A stretch of 64,000 bases of DNA from Alphaproteobacteria bacterium (GTDB taxonomy: Bacteria; Pseudomonadota; Alphaproteobacteria; Rhizobiales; Xanthobacteraceae). Location of the stretch: positions 62,001 to 126,000 of the forward strand of contig VGEP01000008.1 of NCBI GenBank assembly GCA_016869215.1, read 5' to 3'. Positions within the stretch are counted from its first letter, which is position 1. The number at the start of each line of letters is the position of its first letter. Under the pieces are notes generated by a model. That model made no database searches. It saw only the letters and a list, made by a program, of their open reading frames with translations, and was not told the DNA's origin. The position numbers were made by a program, and so were the translations under genes. Positions 17,211-27,423 of the stretch are shown in pieces.

Positions 17211-18047
17211 ATGCGACCGGTTCACGCTCTTTCCGCGGCCCTGTTCACGACCTTCGTCTTCACGGCCCCGGCGCTGGCCGCGACCTGCAATCCACCGGGC
17301 GGGTTCAACGCCTTCATCGCCGAAATCAGGAAGGAAGCCGCCGCGAAGGGCATCTCGCAACGCGGCCTCTCGGCGCTGAACGGCATCGAGCTCGACCCCG
17401 GCGTGCTGGCCGCCGACCGGCGCCAGGGCGTGTTCAAGCAGACCTTCGAGCAGTTCTCCGGCCGGATGATCTCGCGCGACCGCATGACCAAGGGCCTGCG
17501 CCATATGCAGACCTACGACGCGGTGCTGCGCAAGATCGAGCAGCGCTTCGGCGTTCCCGGTGCGATGCTGATCGCGATCTGGGGCCTCGAGACCGACTAC
17601 GGCACCAACACCGGCAAGCTGGAGGTGATCCGCTCGGTCGCCACCCTCGCCTTCGACTGCCGCCGCACCGACATGTTCCAGGCGCAGCTCCTCGACGCGC
17701 TTCGCATCGTCGACAAGGGCGATCTGCGGCCAGCCGACATGCGCGGCCACTGGGCCGGCGAAATCGGCCAGACCCAGTTCCTGCCGTCGTCCTACTTCAA
17801 GTTCGCCATCGATTTCGATGGCGACGGCCGGCGCGACCTGATCCGCAGCGTGCCGGACGTGCTGGCGTCCACCGCCAACTATCTCCAGGGCCACGGCTGG
17901 CAGCGCGGCCAGCGCTGGAACGAAGGCGATCCGAACTTCGACGCCGTCCGCTCCTGGAACAAGGCGCTGGTCTACGCCAAGACCATCGCGGCCTTCGCGG
18001 AGCGGCTGGAAGCCAACAACGCGCAGGCGTCCCAACCGCGCCGCTGA
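17211..18047 (+). CDS. Lytic murein transglycosylase, MltB family
   Basis: A 278-residue periplasmic enzyme that cleaves peptidoglycan strands with formation of anhydro-muropeptides. Residues 1-23 are a signal peptide (cut after ALA). The SLT_2/MltB catalytic domain fills the rest: E127 in I-W-G-L-E-T-D-Y-G is the catalytic acid, and G-Q-T-Q-F-L-P-S-S-Y and D-F-D-G-D-G-R-R-D-L are family hallmarks. It lacks the C-terminal peptidoglycan-binding domain many relatives carry, and it has no lipobox, so it should be soluble. A good terminator follows. Confidence 0.93.
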   Translation: MRPVHALSAALFTTFVFTAPALAATCNPPGGFNAFIAEIRKEAAAKGISQRGLSALNGIELDPGVLAADRRQGVFKQTFEQFSGRMISRDRMTKGLRHMQTYDAVLRKIEQRFGVPGAMLIAIWGLETDYGTNTGKLEVIRSVATLAFDCRRTDMFQAQLLDALRIVDKGDLRPADMRGHWAGEIGQTQFLPSSYFKFAIDFDGDGRRDLIRSVPDVLASTANYLQGHGWQRGQRWNEGDPNFDAVRSWNKALVYAKTIAAFAERLEANNAQASQPRR

Positions 18048-18074
18048 GCGCAATCGCCGAATTTCAAGACGGAC

Positions 18075-18099
18075 GCGCCGGGCTCGCGCCCGGCGCTTT
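18075..18099 (+). terminator. Rho-independent terminator after the transglycosylase gene
   Basis: A perfect 9-base-pair stem GCGCCGGGC / GCCCGGCGC with TCGC loop, followed by TTTCATTTC, begins 28 bases after the transglycosylase stop. The convergent PAP2 gene ends at its T-rich edge, so it may serve both. Confidence 0.8.
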
Positions 18100-18878
18100 C
18101 ATTTCGGGGTGTCGGCCCGCCTGCGCCGGAACAGTCCGGCGAGGAAATCGTGCGGCGGGATGGCGAAGCGCTCAATCGCGCGCTCGACGTCGTCGTCGGT
18201 CAGGCGCGTGCGCGGCCACCGGTAGATCAACCCGTGGGCCAGCCAGACCACGAGAAACATGAACACGCCGGCGAACACCGCGTCGGTCACGAAATGCGCC
18301 CCCGCGGCCACGCGCAGCGCCGAGACGCCGAGCCCGAACGCGATTGCGCCGCCGTAGGCCAGCGCGCGCCACGGCGGCGGCGCAAGCGCGGCCGCGGCAA
18401 CGGTCCAGTACGCGCCCGTCACGTCGCCCGACACGAACGAGCAGTTGGTCGGGCACGGTCCGCGCGGGTCCCACCACGGCACGAAGCGGTCGGTGCCGCT
18501 GAGCGGCACTACATTGACCGGACGCGCCCGGCCCCAGTGCTCCTTCAGCGTCAGGTTCGCCAGCACGCCCGGACCGAGCGCCAGCGTGCCGAGCAGGAAC
18601 ACGACGGCGCGCCCCGGCACCAACAGCCGCCGCCGCGGCAGCGCGATCTTGATCGCGAGCGCGCCGGCCACGATCAGCGCCATCGCGGTGACGATCCACA
18701 TCGCGGTCTCGCGCAGGAACATCACCGTCGGATCGAGCCGCAGCCCGAACGTATGCTGGCTCCGCGAAATGTCGTGAAACGGCTGCATGATCGCGACGTC
18801 GAGGCCGGGCGAAATCGCAAACACGCCGCCGACGACGACCGCAATGACAAGCGCAACGATGAGTCCGGCGCGATTCAT
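18099..18878 (-). CDS. PAP2-family membrane phosphatase
   Basis: A 259-residue polytopic membrane protein. The three PAP2 phosphatase motifs are visible: K-E-H-W-G-R-A-R-P (K-x6-R-P), S-F-V-S-G-D-V in place of P-S-G-H, and R-V-A-A-G-A-H-F-V-T-D (R-x5-H-x3-D). The middle motif has Asp where most have the general-acid His. It may dephosphorylate lipid pyrophosphates or lipid A at the periplasmic face; the substrate is unknown. The start at 18878 lies one base after the stop of the upstream membrane-protein gene, so the two are probably cotranslated. Confidence 0.82.
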   Translation of the reverse strand: MNRAGLIVALVIAVVVGGVFAISPGLDVAIMQPFHDISRSQHTFGLRLDPTVMFLRETAMWIVTAMALIVAGALAIKIALPRRRLLVPGRAVVFLLGTLALGPGVLANLTLKEHWGRARPVNVVPLSGTDRFVPWWDPRGPCPTNCSFVSGDVTGAYWTVAAAALAPPPWRALAYGGAIAFGLGVSALRVAAGAHFVTDAVFAGVFMFLVVWLAHGLIYRWPRTRLTDDDVERAIERFAIPPHDFLAGLFRRRRADTPK

Positions 18879-18879
18879 G

Positions 18880-19374
18880 TCAGGCCCGCACCGCGGGAGG
18901 CGAGGCTGCCGGCGGCTGTACGAACACCGGCTTCCAGAAGCCTGCACTCCAGCCGGCCACCGCCCAATAGGCGAAGCCCGCGGCGATGCCCGCGCCCGCT
19001 ATGATCAACGGGTCGCTGTAGAACTCGAACGGCCGCCGCATATCCGAAAAAGCCGCCCAGCCTATCCAGGCCGACAGAGCGCCGTTCAGCACGTGAAAAA
19101 TCCACGAGCGAATTGCGAAGCTTTCGGCGATGAGCGCACCGAGCATGGCCGGCAGCAGCAGAGCGGCTGCGGAGATCGCGGCCATGATCAGAATCGACGC
19201 GCCAAGAAAGACCAGCGCAACGAAGAACGCGTCGTCCGAACCCCGTTCCGCCTCGACCAGCCTGGCGAACCGGTTCCAGTGGGCCGCCATCACGAACAGA
19301 ACGAAGGTCACGATGGCGAAGCAGCCACCGAGCGGCACCAGCAGGAAACGGATCAGCAGGCGGCCGACGATCAT
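18880..19374 (-). CDS. Four-span membrane protein of unknown function
   Basis: A 164-residue protein with about four hydrophobic segments (roughly residues 6-30, 50-85, 88-108 and 122-145) and a proline-rich tail. No family was recognised. It lies 15 bases after the rlmN stop and one base before the PAP2 phosphatase start on the same strand, so it belongs to an rlmN / membrane protein / PAP2 transcription unit. A functional link to the phosphatase is possible from the tight spacing only. Confidence 0.68.
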   Translation of the reverse strand: MIVGRLLIRFLLVPLGGCFAIVTFVLFVMAAHWNRFARLVEAERGSDDAFFVALVFLGASILIMAAISAAALLLPAMLGALIAESFAIRSWIFHVLNGALSAWIGWAAFSDMRRPFEFYSDPLIIAGAGIAAGFAYWAVAGWSAGFWKPVFVQPPAASPPAVRA

Positions 19375-19389
19375 GGGGCATCCGCACGC

Positions 19390-20613
19390 TCAGTCCGTCA
19401 TCGCCATGGCGCGCAATGCGAGCCGCTCGCGCGCCGAGAGCTTCTCGGTCGCGCTCTTGAGCTGGCCGCAGGCGGCGAGGATGTCGCGCCCGCGCGGCGT
19501 GCGCACCGGCGATGCGTAGCCGGCGTTGAACACGATCTCCGAGAACTTCTCGATCCGGTCCCAGTCCGAGCATTCGTACTTCGTGCCGGGCCAGGGATTG
19601 AACGGGATCAGGTTGATCTTCGCCGGAATGCCTTTGAGCAGCCGCACCAGCGCCTTGGCGTCGGCGAGCGAATCGTTGACGCCTTTCAGCATGACGTATT
19701 CGAAGGTGATGCGCCGCGCGTTCGACAGGCCGGGATAGTTGCGGCAGGCGTCGAGCAATTCCGCGATCGGGTACTTGCGGTTCAGCGGCACCAGTTCGTC
19801 GCGAAGCTCGTCGCGCACCGCGTGCAGCGAAATCGCCAGCATCACGCCGATCTCGTCGCCGGCGCGCGGGATCATCGGCACGACGCCGGAGGTCGACAGC
19901 GTGATCCGCCGGCGCGAGATCGCGAGCCCGTCGCCGTCCTGCGCAACGCCAAGCGCGTCGCGCACCGCCTCGAAATTGTACAGCGGCTCGCCCATGCCCA
20001 TCATCACAATGTTGGAGACGCATCGCTCGCCCGCCGTCGGCAGCCCCGGCCCGGTGGCGCGCTCGGCGCCCAGAAAATCGCCGAGCCGGTCGCGCGCCAC
20101 CATGATTTGGCCGACGATCTCGCCTGCCGTGAGATTGCGCACCAGGCGTTGCGTGCCGGTGTGGCAGAACGAGCAGTTCAGCGTGCAGCCGACCTGGCTC
20201 GACAGGCACAGCGTGCCGCGGTCGCTCTCCGGGATATAGACGCACTCGACCTCGTGCGGCCGTTCGCCCGCGACCTCGCCCGGCAGGCGAAGGAGCCACT
20301 TGCGGGTGCCGTCGGCGGATACCTGCTCGGCCACGACCTCCGGCCGCGCCAGGGTAAACCGCGCGTCCAGCGCCGCGCGCAGGTCCTTCGAGACGCTGGT
20401 CATCTCGTCGAAGTCGCGCGCCCCGCGCACATAGAGCCAGTGCCAGAGCTGCTGCACGCGCATCTTGCGCTGGCCCGGCGCGACGCCGGCCTCGCCCATT
20501 GCGCCGGCAAGCTCAGCGCGCGTCAGCCCGACCAGCGAGGGCTTGGCCGGCGGCACATAGCGCTCCAGCGGCAGCTTTTCGAGCGCAAAATCGGTCTGTG
20601 ATAATGGTGTCAT
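19390..20613 (-). CDS. rlmN: Dual-specificity 23S rRNA/tRNA adenosine C2-methyltransferase
   Basis: A 407-residue radical-SAM enzyme that methylates A2503 of 23S rRNA and A37 of some tRNAs. The radical SAM cluster motif is [11 protein letters not shown]; the second catalytic Cys is seen in A-A-C-G-Q-L near the C-terminus. Typical segments G-M-G-E-P-L-Y-N and [10 protein letters not shown] are present. The N-terminal helical domain begins [11 protein letters not shown]. The length is standard for alphaproteobacteria. Confidence 0.96.
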   Translation of the reverse strand: MTPLSQTDFALEKLPLERYVPPAKPSLVGLTRAELAGAMGEAGVAPGQRKMRVQQLWHWLYVRGARDFDEMTSVSKDLRAALDARFTLARPEVVAEQVSADGTRKWLLRLPGEVAGERPHEVECVYIPESDRGTLCLSSQVGCTLNCSFCHTGTQRLVRNLTAGEIVGQIMVARDRLGDFLGAERATGPGLPTAGERCVSNIVMMGMGEPLYNFEAVRDALGVAQDGDGLAISRRRITLSTSGVVPMIPRAGDEIGVMLAISLHAVRDELRDELVPLNRKYPIAELLDACRNYPGLSNARRITFEYVMLKGVNDSLADAKALVRLLKGIPAKINLIPFNPWPGTKYECSDWDRIEKFSEIVFNAGYASPVRTPRGRDILAACGQLKSATEKLSARERLALRAMAMTD

Positions 20614-20713
20614 GGATCGCCGGGCGCAGGCTTTGGCCGCGCGTCAATAGCACAAATGGGCCGTCAAACGCGTCATCGCCAGAGGACCGCCTGGCAAGCA
20701 CCTGCCCAGGCCG

Positions 20714-21277
20714 CTACCGGCATTCCTGCGCGGCGCGGTCCAGCGCCTGGGAAACACCCTTGAGCGAGAAGGTATCGGTGGTCTGCGTGCCGCGCGAGGT
20801 CGTGGCCTTGATCACCGCGTCCGAGCCCTTGCGCAACGCCTCGACCATCCGGGTCTCGTCGGCGGCGTTCTTCACCCAGGCACCGTCGTTCTGGGTGTAC
20901 ATGGCGAAGTTCGTGCCGCCGACCGCGACGCTGGCCTCGGAATTGGCCCGGAAGGCATAGCCGGTCACCAGCAGCGAAACCTCGTCTTTGACCTTCTCAT
21001 CGGGCCGGGTGGAGACGAACAGATAGACCACGTTGGCGGCGGTACGGCGATTCGGCGGATTGTCCGAGGACGACGCCGGCTTGGACAGCGCGAAGCACAC
21101 CTTCCGGCCGCCCGGCGACGCCGTATAGGCGCCCCAGTCGCCGAACTGGCCGAGCAGGGTGGCGTTCGCCGCGGGATTGACCGCCGGTTTCTGCTGCGCG
21201 GCGGCAACACCCGAAAATGCGAGCGCAGCGGCCGCCGCCATCGGCAAAGCAAGTTTCATTCGTCCGTTCCGTCTCAT
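20714..21277 (-). CDS. Invasion-associated locus B (IalB) family protein
   Basis: A 187-residue exported protein. An N-terminal signal peptide runs to about A27 (V-A-A-A-Q). The mature part has the IalB signature F-G-D-W-G-A-Y-T-A near residue 45 followed by G-G-R-K-V-C-F-A-L-S-K-P, with a second Cys (E-C-R) at the C-terminus able to form a disulfide. Family members are periplasmic proteins of alphaproteobacteria, first linked to erythrocyte invasion in Bartonella, with unclear function in free-living relatives. Either the ATG at 21277 (GAGG just upstream) or 21259 could be used. Confidence 0.88.
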   Translation of the reverse strand: MRRNGRMKLALPMAAAAALAFSGVAAAQQKPAVNPAANATLLGQFGDWGAYTASPGGRKVCFALSKPASSSDNPPNRRTAANVVYLFVSTRPDEKVKDEVSLLVTGYAFRANSEASVAVGGTNFAMYTQNDGAWVKNAADETRMVEALRKGSDAVIKATTSRGTQTTDTFSLKGVSQALDRAAQECR

Positions 21278-21451
21278 CTGACCTCGCGCGTGACAGCGGG
21301 AGCACCGATGCTACAAATCAGCCTAACTGTAGCGAAATAATGGGCAAAATTCCGAAAGTGAAGCCCGAATAGTCGCACCTCGACCAAAGACGCGCAACGT
21401 TTTGCACGGGCCGCAGGGCGGGAACGCCCGTAGAACCTGGAAAGTCCGGTC

Positions 21452-22426
21452 ATGAAAGCCGTCCTCTGCACGCACGCTGGCGCCCCCGACGACCTCGTCG
21501 CCGCCGACGTGCCCGATCCCGCGCCCGGCCCGGGACAGGCGGTGGTGGACGTGGCAGCGGCCGGGCTCAACTTCTTCGATCTGCTGATCGTCGCGGGCAA
21601 GTACCAATTCAAGCCCGCGTTCCCGTTCTCGCCCGCCGCCGAGTTCGCCGGAACCGTGTCTGCCGTCGGCGCCGGAGTGACCGGCTTGGCCGCAGGCGAC
21701 CGCGTCATGGGCTATTGCGGCTGGGGCGCGGCGCGCGAACGGATCGCGGCCGACGCGGGCACCCTCGTCAAGCTGCCGGCCGGTCTCGACTTCGACCGCG
21801 CCAGCGGGCTCAGCGTGACCTACGGGACCTCCTATTACGCGCTGAAGGACCGCGCCGGCCTCAAACCCGGCGAGACGCTTGTCGTGCTGGGCGCGTCGGG
21901 CGGCGTCGGCCTCGCCGCGGTCGAGCTCGGCAAGCTGATCGGCGCGCGCGTCATCGCCTGCGCCTCGTCCGACGACAAGCTCGATTTCGCGCGGCGGCAC
22001 GGCGCGGACGAGACCGTGAACTACGCCCGCGAGGACTTGCGCGAGGCGCTCAAACGCCTCGGCGGCGAGCGCGGGATCGACGTGGTGTACGATCCGGTCG
22101 GCGGTCCCTACGCAGAGGCGGCGCTGCGCTCGCTCGGCTGGCTCGGGCGGTTTCTCGTGGTCGGCTTCGCCGCGGGCGACATTCCGAAGCTGCCGCTCAA
22201 TCTCGTGCTGCTGAAAAGCTGCGACGTGCTCGGCGTGTTCTGGGGCGCGTGGATCAAGCGCGAGCCCGATGCGCACCGGGCCAACGCCGCCGACCTCGTG
22301 CGCTGGTGCGCGGACGGCAAGCTCAGCGCCCACGTTCACGCAACCTATCCTCTGGCCGACGCAGCGCGCGCGTTGAAAGACATCGCCGATCGCAAGGTGC
22401 TGGGCAAGGCGGTGCTGCGGCCGTAA
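21452..22426 (+). CDS. NADPH:quinone oxidoreductase, zinc-free MDR family
   Basis: A 324-residue cytosolic medium-chain reductase of the zeta-crystallin type. The N-terminal GroES-like domain lacks the zinc-binding cysteines of alcohol dehydrogenases. The nucleotide-binding Rossmann domain opens L-V-V-L-G-A-S-G-G-V-G-L-A-A-V-E-L (about residues 140-157), and the A-Y/V-G motif regions are intact. It would reduce quinones or enoyl compounds with NADPH. It stands alone, convergent with the YkvA gene three bases away. Confidence 0.9.
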   Translation: MKAVLCTHAGAPDDLVAADVPDPAPGPGQAVVDVAAAGLNFFDLLIVAGKYQFKPAFPFSPAAEFAGTVSAVGAGVTGLAAGDRVMGYCGWGAARERIAADAGTLVKLPAGLDFDRASGLSVTYGTSYYALKDRAGLKPGETLVVLGASGGVGLAAVELGKLIGARVIACASSDDKLDFARRHGADETVNYAREDLREALKRLGGERGIDVVYDPVGGPYAEAALRSLGWLGRFLVVGFAAGDIPKLPLNLVLLKSCDVLGVFWGAWIKREPDAHRANAADLVRWCADGKLSAHVHATYPLADAARALKDIADRKVLGKAVLRP

Positions 22427-22429
22427 ACG

Positions 22430-22801
22430 TCAGGCACCGGCGGCAGCTCGATCAAGCGCCGCGCGCGCCGCGTCGCGGTGCTCCGGCGCGATGTGGTCCC
22501 ACACCAGCTTGATTGCGCCAAGGACCACGGCCGCATCGTCGGTGAAGCCCATGGCCGGAAGCACGTCCGGCACGGCGTCAAGCGGCATCACGAAATAGGC
22601 CAGAGCCGCGAGCAGCGCCGCGCGCACATGGTTCGGCGTCGTGCGATCGAATGCGCAGTGGTAGGCGGTGAGCAGTTCCTCGGCGAATGGCAACTGCGCG
22701 GCAAATCGGCCGAACCAGCGCCAGAAACCGCGGCGCACGGCGGTTTCGTCGCGCGCCATCCGTGCCGCCTCATATCCGAATGCCGCGCCGGAAAACCGCA
22801 T
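22430..22801 (-). CDS. YkvA/DUF1232 family protein
   Basis: A 123-residue protein with the DUF1232 core A-L-A-Y-F-V-M-P-L-D-A-V-P-D-V-L-P followed by G-F-T-D-D-A-A-V-V (about residues 66-92), a short hydrophobic hairpin found in many bacterial small proteins of unknown role. The upstream half is amphipathic. The stop is three bases from the convergent oxidoreductase stop. The phhB gene lies 64 bases upstream on the same strand. Confidence 0.85.
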   Translation of the reverse strand: MRFSGAAFGYEAARMARDETAVRRGFWRWFGRFAAQLPFAEELLTAYHCAFDRTTPNHVRAALLAALAYFVMPLDAVPDVLPAMGFTDDAAVVLGAIKLVWDHIAPEHRDAARAALDRAAAGA

Positions 22802-22865
22802 GGTTCGTCTCCAAGAGCGCCCCCTCGAAAAATGGCCCCGCCGGTCCGTTCCCGCAAGGCCCGGT

Positions 22866-23159
22866 TCAGGCGCCGGCGATCCTGTCCATCGTGGCCGCGA
22901 GCTTGACGTCCTTTTCGGTGACGCCGCCGGCGTCGTGGGTCGCGAGCGTCACCTCGACCTTGTTGTAGACGTTGAACCACTCCGGATGGTGGTCCATCTG
23001 CTCGGCCACCAGCGCCGCCCGCGCCATGAAGCCGAAGGCCGCGTTGAAGTCGGCGAATTTGAAGGTCTTGGCGATGGCGTCGCGTCCCGCCACCTCGGTC
23101 CAGCCGCCGAGCGATTTCAGGGCCTCGGCCCGCGCCGGGCCTGCGAGCTTTTGCGCCAT
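22866..23159 (-). CDS. phhB: Pterin-4a-carbinolamine dehydratase
   Basis: A 97-residue cytosolic enzyme that dehydrates 4a-hydroxytetrahydrobiopterin, recycling the cofactor of phenylalanine hydroxylase. The catalytic signature [13 protein letters not shown] and T-H-D-A-G-G-V-T is complete. No phenylalanine hydroxylase gene is nearby; in such cases the protein may act in pterin salvage or as a moonlighting factor. Length is standard. Confidence 0.94.
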   Translation of the reverse strand: MAQKLAGPARAEALKSLGGWTEVAGRDAIAKTFKFADFNAAFGFMARAALVAEQMDHHPEWFNVYNKVEVTLATHDAGGVTEKDVKLAATMDRIAGA

Positions 23160-23299
23160 ATCATAGCCTCGCCGCTGTCATCCGTGCCGATGATGCCACC
23201 GATACGGCTACCATAGCCGAAAATCCCCCGGACCTCGAAATCGGCCGAGGAACTTCATATTTGCGAAGGCAGCGCAACGCTGAGAAGGCGAGGCACCAG

Positions 23300-24421
23300 A
23301 TGGGTTGGTCGATCGCAATTGGGTCCATCGCCGGCACGACGATCCGGCTGCATGTCACCTTCGTGCTGTTCCTGGCCTGGATTTTCTTTGCGAGCTACGT
23401 GTCCGGCGGTGTCGACGCCGCGTGGTACGCGCTCGCCTTCATGATCCTGTTGTTCGCCTGCGTGGTGGCTCACGAGTTCGGCCACATCTTCATGGCCAGG
23501 CGCTTTGGCGTCAGAACGCCGACGGTCACGCTCCTGCCGATCGGCGGCGTTGCCCAGCTCGAGCGCATTCCGGAAAAGCCGTCGGAAGAACTGTTGATCG
23601 CGGTCGCGGGACCGGCGGTCAACGTCGTCATCGCCGCGGTGCTGATCTACGGTTTCGGCGCTTCGCTGAACGCCGACAACCTCGCCGCGTTGAACACCAC
23701 CAGCATCAGCCTGCTCGACCGGCTCGCGATCGTGAATGTGTTCCTGGTGCTGTTCAACATGATCCCGGCGTTCCCAATGGACGGCGGCCGCGTGCTGCGG
23801 GCGGCGCTGGCGAGCCGGCTTGGCCACGTGCGCGCCACCGAGATTGCAGCCACCATCGGGCAGTTCTTCGCCTTTGCGCTCGGCTTTCTCGGCCTGTTCG
23901 GCAATCCGTTGCTGATCTTCATCGCGATCTTCGTCTATCTCGCCGCGGCGTCCGAAGCGCAGCTTGCGGCGGTGCGCGCCATGTCGCGCGGTGTGCCGGT
24001 GGGCGCCGCGATGATGACGCAATATGCAACGCTCACGCCCGAGGAGCCTATCGATGCCGCGATCGAAACGCTCCTTCGCACCAGCCAGAGCGAGTTCCCG
24101 GTGGTCGACGGCGCCGGCCGCCCGGTCGGCGTGCTCGGCCGCAGCGACCTGATCCGTGCGCTCAAGCAGCAGGGGCCGGACGCGCGCGTCGCCGACGCCA
24201 TGAACGCCGAGATACCGACGGTGAGCCATCGCGCCACCCTCGACGAGTCGTTCCGGCTTCTGCAGGAAAAGTCCGCCCCTGCAGTCGCCGTGGTCGATGT
24301 GGCGGGACGGTTAACGGGGCTGATCACCTCGGAAACCATCGGCGAAATGCTGATGGTGCAGGATGCCCTGCCCAAGGGGGTCCGGTTCGGGCCCTGGAGC
24401 CGGCCGGTGGCGGGGGTCTGA
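23300..24421 (+). CDS. Site-2 family metalloprotease with CBS domains
   Basis: A 373-residue membrane protease of family M50B. The zinc motif is H-E-F-G-H in a membrane segment near residue 63, with the second motif [13 protein letters not shown], both intact. Two CBS domains follow (about residues 240-360), which usually sense adenine nucleotides. Such proteins cut regulators within the membrane. The ATG at 23300 begins the conserved M-G-W-S-I-A-I-G; an ATG 13 codons earlier is less likely. No sigma/anti-sigma target is adjacent. Confidence 0.93.
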   Translation: MGWSIAIGSIAGTTIRLHVTFVLFLAWIFFASYVSGGVDAAWYALAFMILLFACVVAHEFGHIFMARRFGVRTPTVTLLPIGGVAQLERIPEKPSEELLIAVAGPAVNVVIAAVLIYGFGASLNADNLAALNTTSISLLDRLAIVNVFLVLFNMIPAFPMDGGRVLRAALASRLGHVRATEIAATIGQFFAFALGFLGLFGNPLLIFIAIFVYLAAASEAQLAAVRAMSRGVPVGAAMMTQYATLTPEEPIDAAIETLLRTSQSEFPVVDGAGRPVGVLGRSDLIRALKQQGPDARVADAMNAEIPTVSHRATLDESFRLLQEKSAPAVAVVDVAGRLTGLITSETIGEMLMVQDALPKGVRFGPWSRPVAGV

Positions 24422-24536
24422 GCACCTCGCCGCTGTTGCGCTGCAGCGAACCGTCGCTATATTCCGGCCGAATCCGATAGCTCTTGTCCGCCGTTCGCGG
24501 GCCGCTCGCCGGCCCGCGCGGTTTTTCAGGTCCCGC

Positions 24537-26363
24537 ATGAACCTCCGCAATCTCGCCATCATCGCCCATGTCGACCATGGCAAAACCACCCTGGTCGACC
24601 GGCTGCTCCAGCAGTCCGGCTCGTTCCGCGAAAACCAGCGCGTCGCCGAGCGCGCCATGGACTCCAACGATCTGGAGCGCGAGCGCGGCATCACCATCCT
24701 CGCCAAGGCGACCTCGATTCTCTGGCAGGACACCCGCATCAACATCGTCGACACCCCCGGCCACGCCGATTTCGGCGGCGAGGTCGAGCGCATCCTCAAC
24801 ATGGTGGACGGCGCGCTGGTGCTGGTCGACGCCGCCGAGGGCCCGCTGCCGCAGACCAAGTTCGTAGTGTCCAAGGCGCTGAAGATGGGACTGAAGCCCA
24901 TCGTCGTGATCAACAAGGTCGACCGGCCCGACGCCCGCGCCGTCGAAGTGGTCAACGAGGTGTTCGATCTGTTCGCAGCCCTCGACGCCACCGACGAGCA
25001 GCTCGATTTCCCGATCCTCTACGGCTCGGCCAAGGAAGGCTGGATGGCCGAGAAGCTCGAAGGTCCGAAGGACCAGGGCATGAAGCCGCTGTTCGACCTG
25101 GTGCTGCGCCACGTCGGGCCGCCGCAGGTGGAAACCGGTCAGTTCCGTCTGCTCGGCACCATCCTCGAAGCCAATCCCTATCTCGGCCGCCTCATCACCG
25201 GCCGCATCACCTCCGGCACGGTGAAGCCGAACCAGGCCGTGAAGGTGCTCGACCACACCGGCAAGCTGATTGAAAGCGGCCGCATCACCAAGGTCCTGGC
25301 GTTCCGCGGTCTCGAACGCGTGCCGATCGACGAGGCCGAAGCCGGAGACATCGTCGCCATCGCCGGGCTGCCGGAGGCGACCGTCGCGCACACGATCTGC
25401 GATCCCGAAGTGGCTTCCCCGATCCCGGCCCAGCCGATCGATCCGCCGACGCTGGCCATGACCTTCCGCGTCAACGACTCGCCGCTCGCCGGCACCGAAG
25501 GCAGCAAGGTCACCGGGCGCATGATCCGCGACCGGCTGCTGCGCGAGGCCGAGGGCAACGTGGCGCTGCGTGTGCGCGAATCCGACGAGCGCGATTCGAT
25601 GGAGGTCGCGGGCCGCGGCGAATTGCAGCTTGGCATCCTGATCGAGACCATGCGCCGCGAGGGCTACGAGCTGTCGGTGTCGCGCCCGAAGGTGCTGCTC
25701 CGCCGCAGCGACAACGGCGATCTCGAAGAGCCGATCGAGGAAGTGGTCATCGACGTCGACGAGATTCATTCGGGCGTCGTGGTGCAGAAGATGTCGGAGC
25801 GCAAGGCTGACCTGATCGAACTCAAGCCGTCCGGCGGCGGCCGGGTGCGGCTGGTGTTCTACGCTCCCACCCGCGGCCTGATCGGCTACCAGGGCGAGCT
25901 TCTGACTGACACGCGCGGCACCGCGATCATGAACCGCATTTTCCACGCCTATGCACCCTTCAAGGGCGACATCCAGGGCCGCCGCAACGGCGTGCTCATT
26001 TCAAACGAACAGGGCGAAGCGGTCGCCTACGCCATGTGGAAGCTGGAAGACCGCGGGCCGATGATGATCGAGCCCGGCTGGAAGGTGTACCGCGGCATGA
26101 TCGTCGGCGAGCACACGCGCGACAACGACCTGGAAATCAACGTGCTCAAGGGCAAACAGCTCACCAACATCCGCACCACCAGCAAGGACGAGGCGGTGCG
26201 CCTGACGCCGCCGATCAAGATGACGCTGGAGAAGGCGCTGGCCTACATCGAAGAGGACGAGCTGGTCGAGGTCACGCCGAAGTCGATCCGGCTGCGCAAG
26301 AAGCTGCTCGATCCGAACGACCGCAAGAAGGCCGAGCGCACCAAGGAAGCCGAGGCGGTTTAG
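24537..26363 (+). CDS. typA: Ribosome-associated GTPase TypA/BipA
   Basis: A 608-residue translational GTPase involved in ribosome assembly and stress adaptation. G1 is A-H-V-D-H-G-K-T-T (about residues 9-17), G3 D-T-P-G-H-A-D-F, G4 N-K-V-D. Elongation-factor-like domains II, III and V and the TypA-specific C-terminal domain, with Q-G-R-R-N-G-V-L-I and [10 protein letters not shown], follow. The frame stays open for 58 codons upstream but [13 protein letters not shown] is the universal start. Confidence 0.97.
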   Translation: MNLRNLAIIAHVDHGKTTLVDRLLQQSGSFRENQRVAERAMDSNDLERERGITILAKATSILWQDTRINIVDTPGHADFGGEVERILNMVDGALVLVDAAEGPLPQTKFVVSKALKMGLKPIVVINKVDRPDARAVEVVNEVFDLFAALDATDEQLDFPILYGSAKEGWMAEKLEGPKDQGMKPLFDLVLRHVGPPQVETGQFRLLGTILEANPYLGRLITGRITSGTVKPNQAVKVLDHTGKLIESGRITKVLAFRGLERVPIDEAEAGDIVAIAGLPEATVAHTICDPEVASPIPAQPIDPPTLAMTFRVNDSPLAGTEGSKVTGRMIRDRLLREAEGNVALRVRESDERDSMEVAGRGELQLGILIETMRREGYELSVSRPKVLLRRSDNGDLEEPIEEVVIDVDEIHSGVVVQKMSERKADLIELKPSGGGRVRLVFYAPTRGLIGYQGELLTDTRGTAIMNRIFHAYAPFKGDIQGRRNGVLISNEQGEAVAYAMWKLEDRGPMMIEPGWKVYRGMIVGEHTRDNDLEINVLKGKQLTNIRTTSKDEAVRLTPPIKMTLEKALAYIEEDELVEVTPKSIRLRKKLLDPNDRKKAERTKEAEAV

Positions 26364-26385
26364 GCGTTCGGCGCGCTGCGGGCTG

Positions 26386-27333
26386 CTACTTCACGCCTTT
26401 CAGGAACTTGTCGAGCACCGGCCCCCAGACCGGAACCGCTCCGCGCGTGCTGATCATCTGGTGGCCGTCGTCGCCGATCGGCGGCAACAGGTGGAAATCC
26501 GCGCGAGCTCCCGCGCCGCGATAGGCTGCCACCAGCCGCTTCGACAAATCCGGACCGAAAAAGCTGTCGTTCTCAGCGTAGAGCCAAAGTGTCGGGATCC
26601 GCGCCGTCGCGCCGAACGTCCGCGCGGCCGCCACCAGCCGGTCGGGCGCGCAGTTGCGTCCAGGAATATCGTTGACGCGGCCGCCCCGGCCCGGCGCAAA
26701 CGCCACCACCGCCGCGACCGCCGGCGGATTGCGCGCGGCCAGCGCCAGCGCGCCCCAGCCTCCTGCCGATTGTCCGAACACGACCGCGCCCGAGGGACGC
26801 ACGAACGTCTGCCGGGTCATGAAGCCGACAGCGGCTGCGATGCTGTCGGCGGCGGCGCGCCCGGCTTTCGCAAAGTCCGCATCGGCACAGCGGCCCTGGT
26901 ACTCGAAATAGGGGCCGCCGGTTTCGCCATGGCCGGGCCGTTGCGGCACCGCCACCGCATAGCCGCGATCCACCAGCCATCGCGCCAGCAAGGCGAAGCG
27001 GGGCTGCCGGTACTGCGCCCGGCGCAGCTCGTTCTGAGTCGAGCCGTGCGCGATGACGGCCAGCGGGAACGGGCCCGGCCCCGGCGGACGAAACACCGCC
27101 GTCCGCATCATCGTCACGCCATCCTGTGCCGGAACGAGCCAGGGTCGGTCGCGAATCACCTCCCCGTCCGGACCCCGCGGAGCGGCCGAATTTTGCGCGC
27201 GGACCGATTCGATGCCGATTGCGAACGCAAAAGCCGCCACAGCACACAAAAACGCGCCGATCCGTGTCGCGATCGCCACATCCCGCGCAAATTCAGAGCT
27301 GTCGCCGGTTTTCACAGAATCGATTCGGGTCAT
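26386..27333 (-). CDS. Secreted or anchored alpha/beta hydrolase, dienelactone-hydrolase-like
   Basis: A 315-residue alpha/beta hydrolase. A hydrophobic segment near residues 25-46 (G-A-F-L-C-A-V-A-A-F-A-F-A-I-G-I ending V-R-A-Q) looks like a late signal peptide or anchor. The nucleophile elbow is F-G-Q-S-A-G-G-W-G, the acid lies in L-Y-A-E-N-D-S-F-F, and the catalytic His in D-G-H-Q-M-I. The oxyanion region is V-I-A-H-G-S-T. Substrate unknown. An ATG nine codons upstream (27360) is an alternative start. It is convergent with typA. Confidence 0.82.
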   Translation of the reverse strand: MTRIDSVKTGDSSEFARDVAIATRIGAFLCAVAAFAFAIGIESVRAQNSAAPRGPDGEVIRDRPWLVPAQDGVTMMRTAVFRPPGPGPFPLAVIAHGSTQNELRRAQYRQPRFALLARWLVDRGYAVAVPQRPGHGETGGPYFEYQGRCADADFAKAGRAAADSIAAAVGFMTRQTFVRPSGAVVFGQSAGGWGALALAARNPPAVAAVVAFAPGRGGRVNDIPGRNCAPDRLVAAARTFGATARIPTLWLYAENDSFFGPDLSKRLVAAYRGAGARADFHLLPPIGDDGHQMISTRGAVPVWGPVLDKFLKGVK

Positions 27334-27423
27334 CGGATCCGGGCGTTGCGAGTAATCCACACCGTTTACTGATTGTTAATCACGGGGCTTGAAGGGCGCT
27401 GAATCGCTTGCTCATATCTTTGC

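Noticed and set aside
19265-19277. GCGAACCGGTTCC, resembling the core of the interspersed palindrome
   Set aside because: It lies inside a coding region and lacks the inverted-repeat ends.
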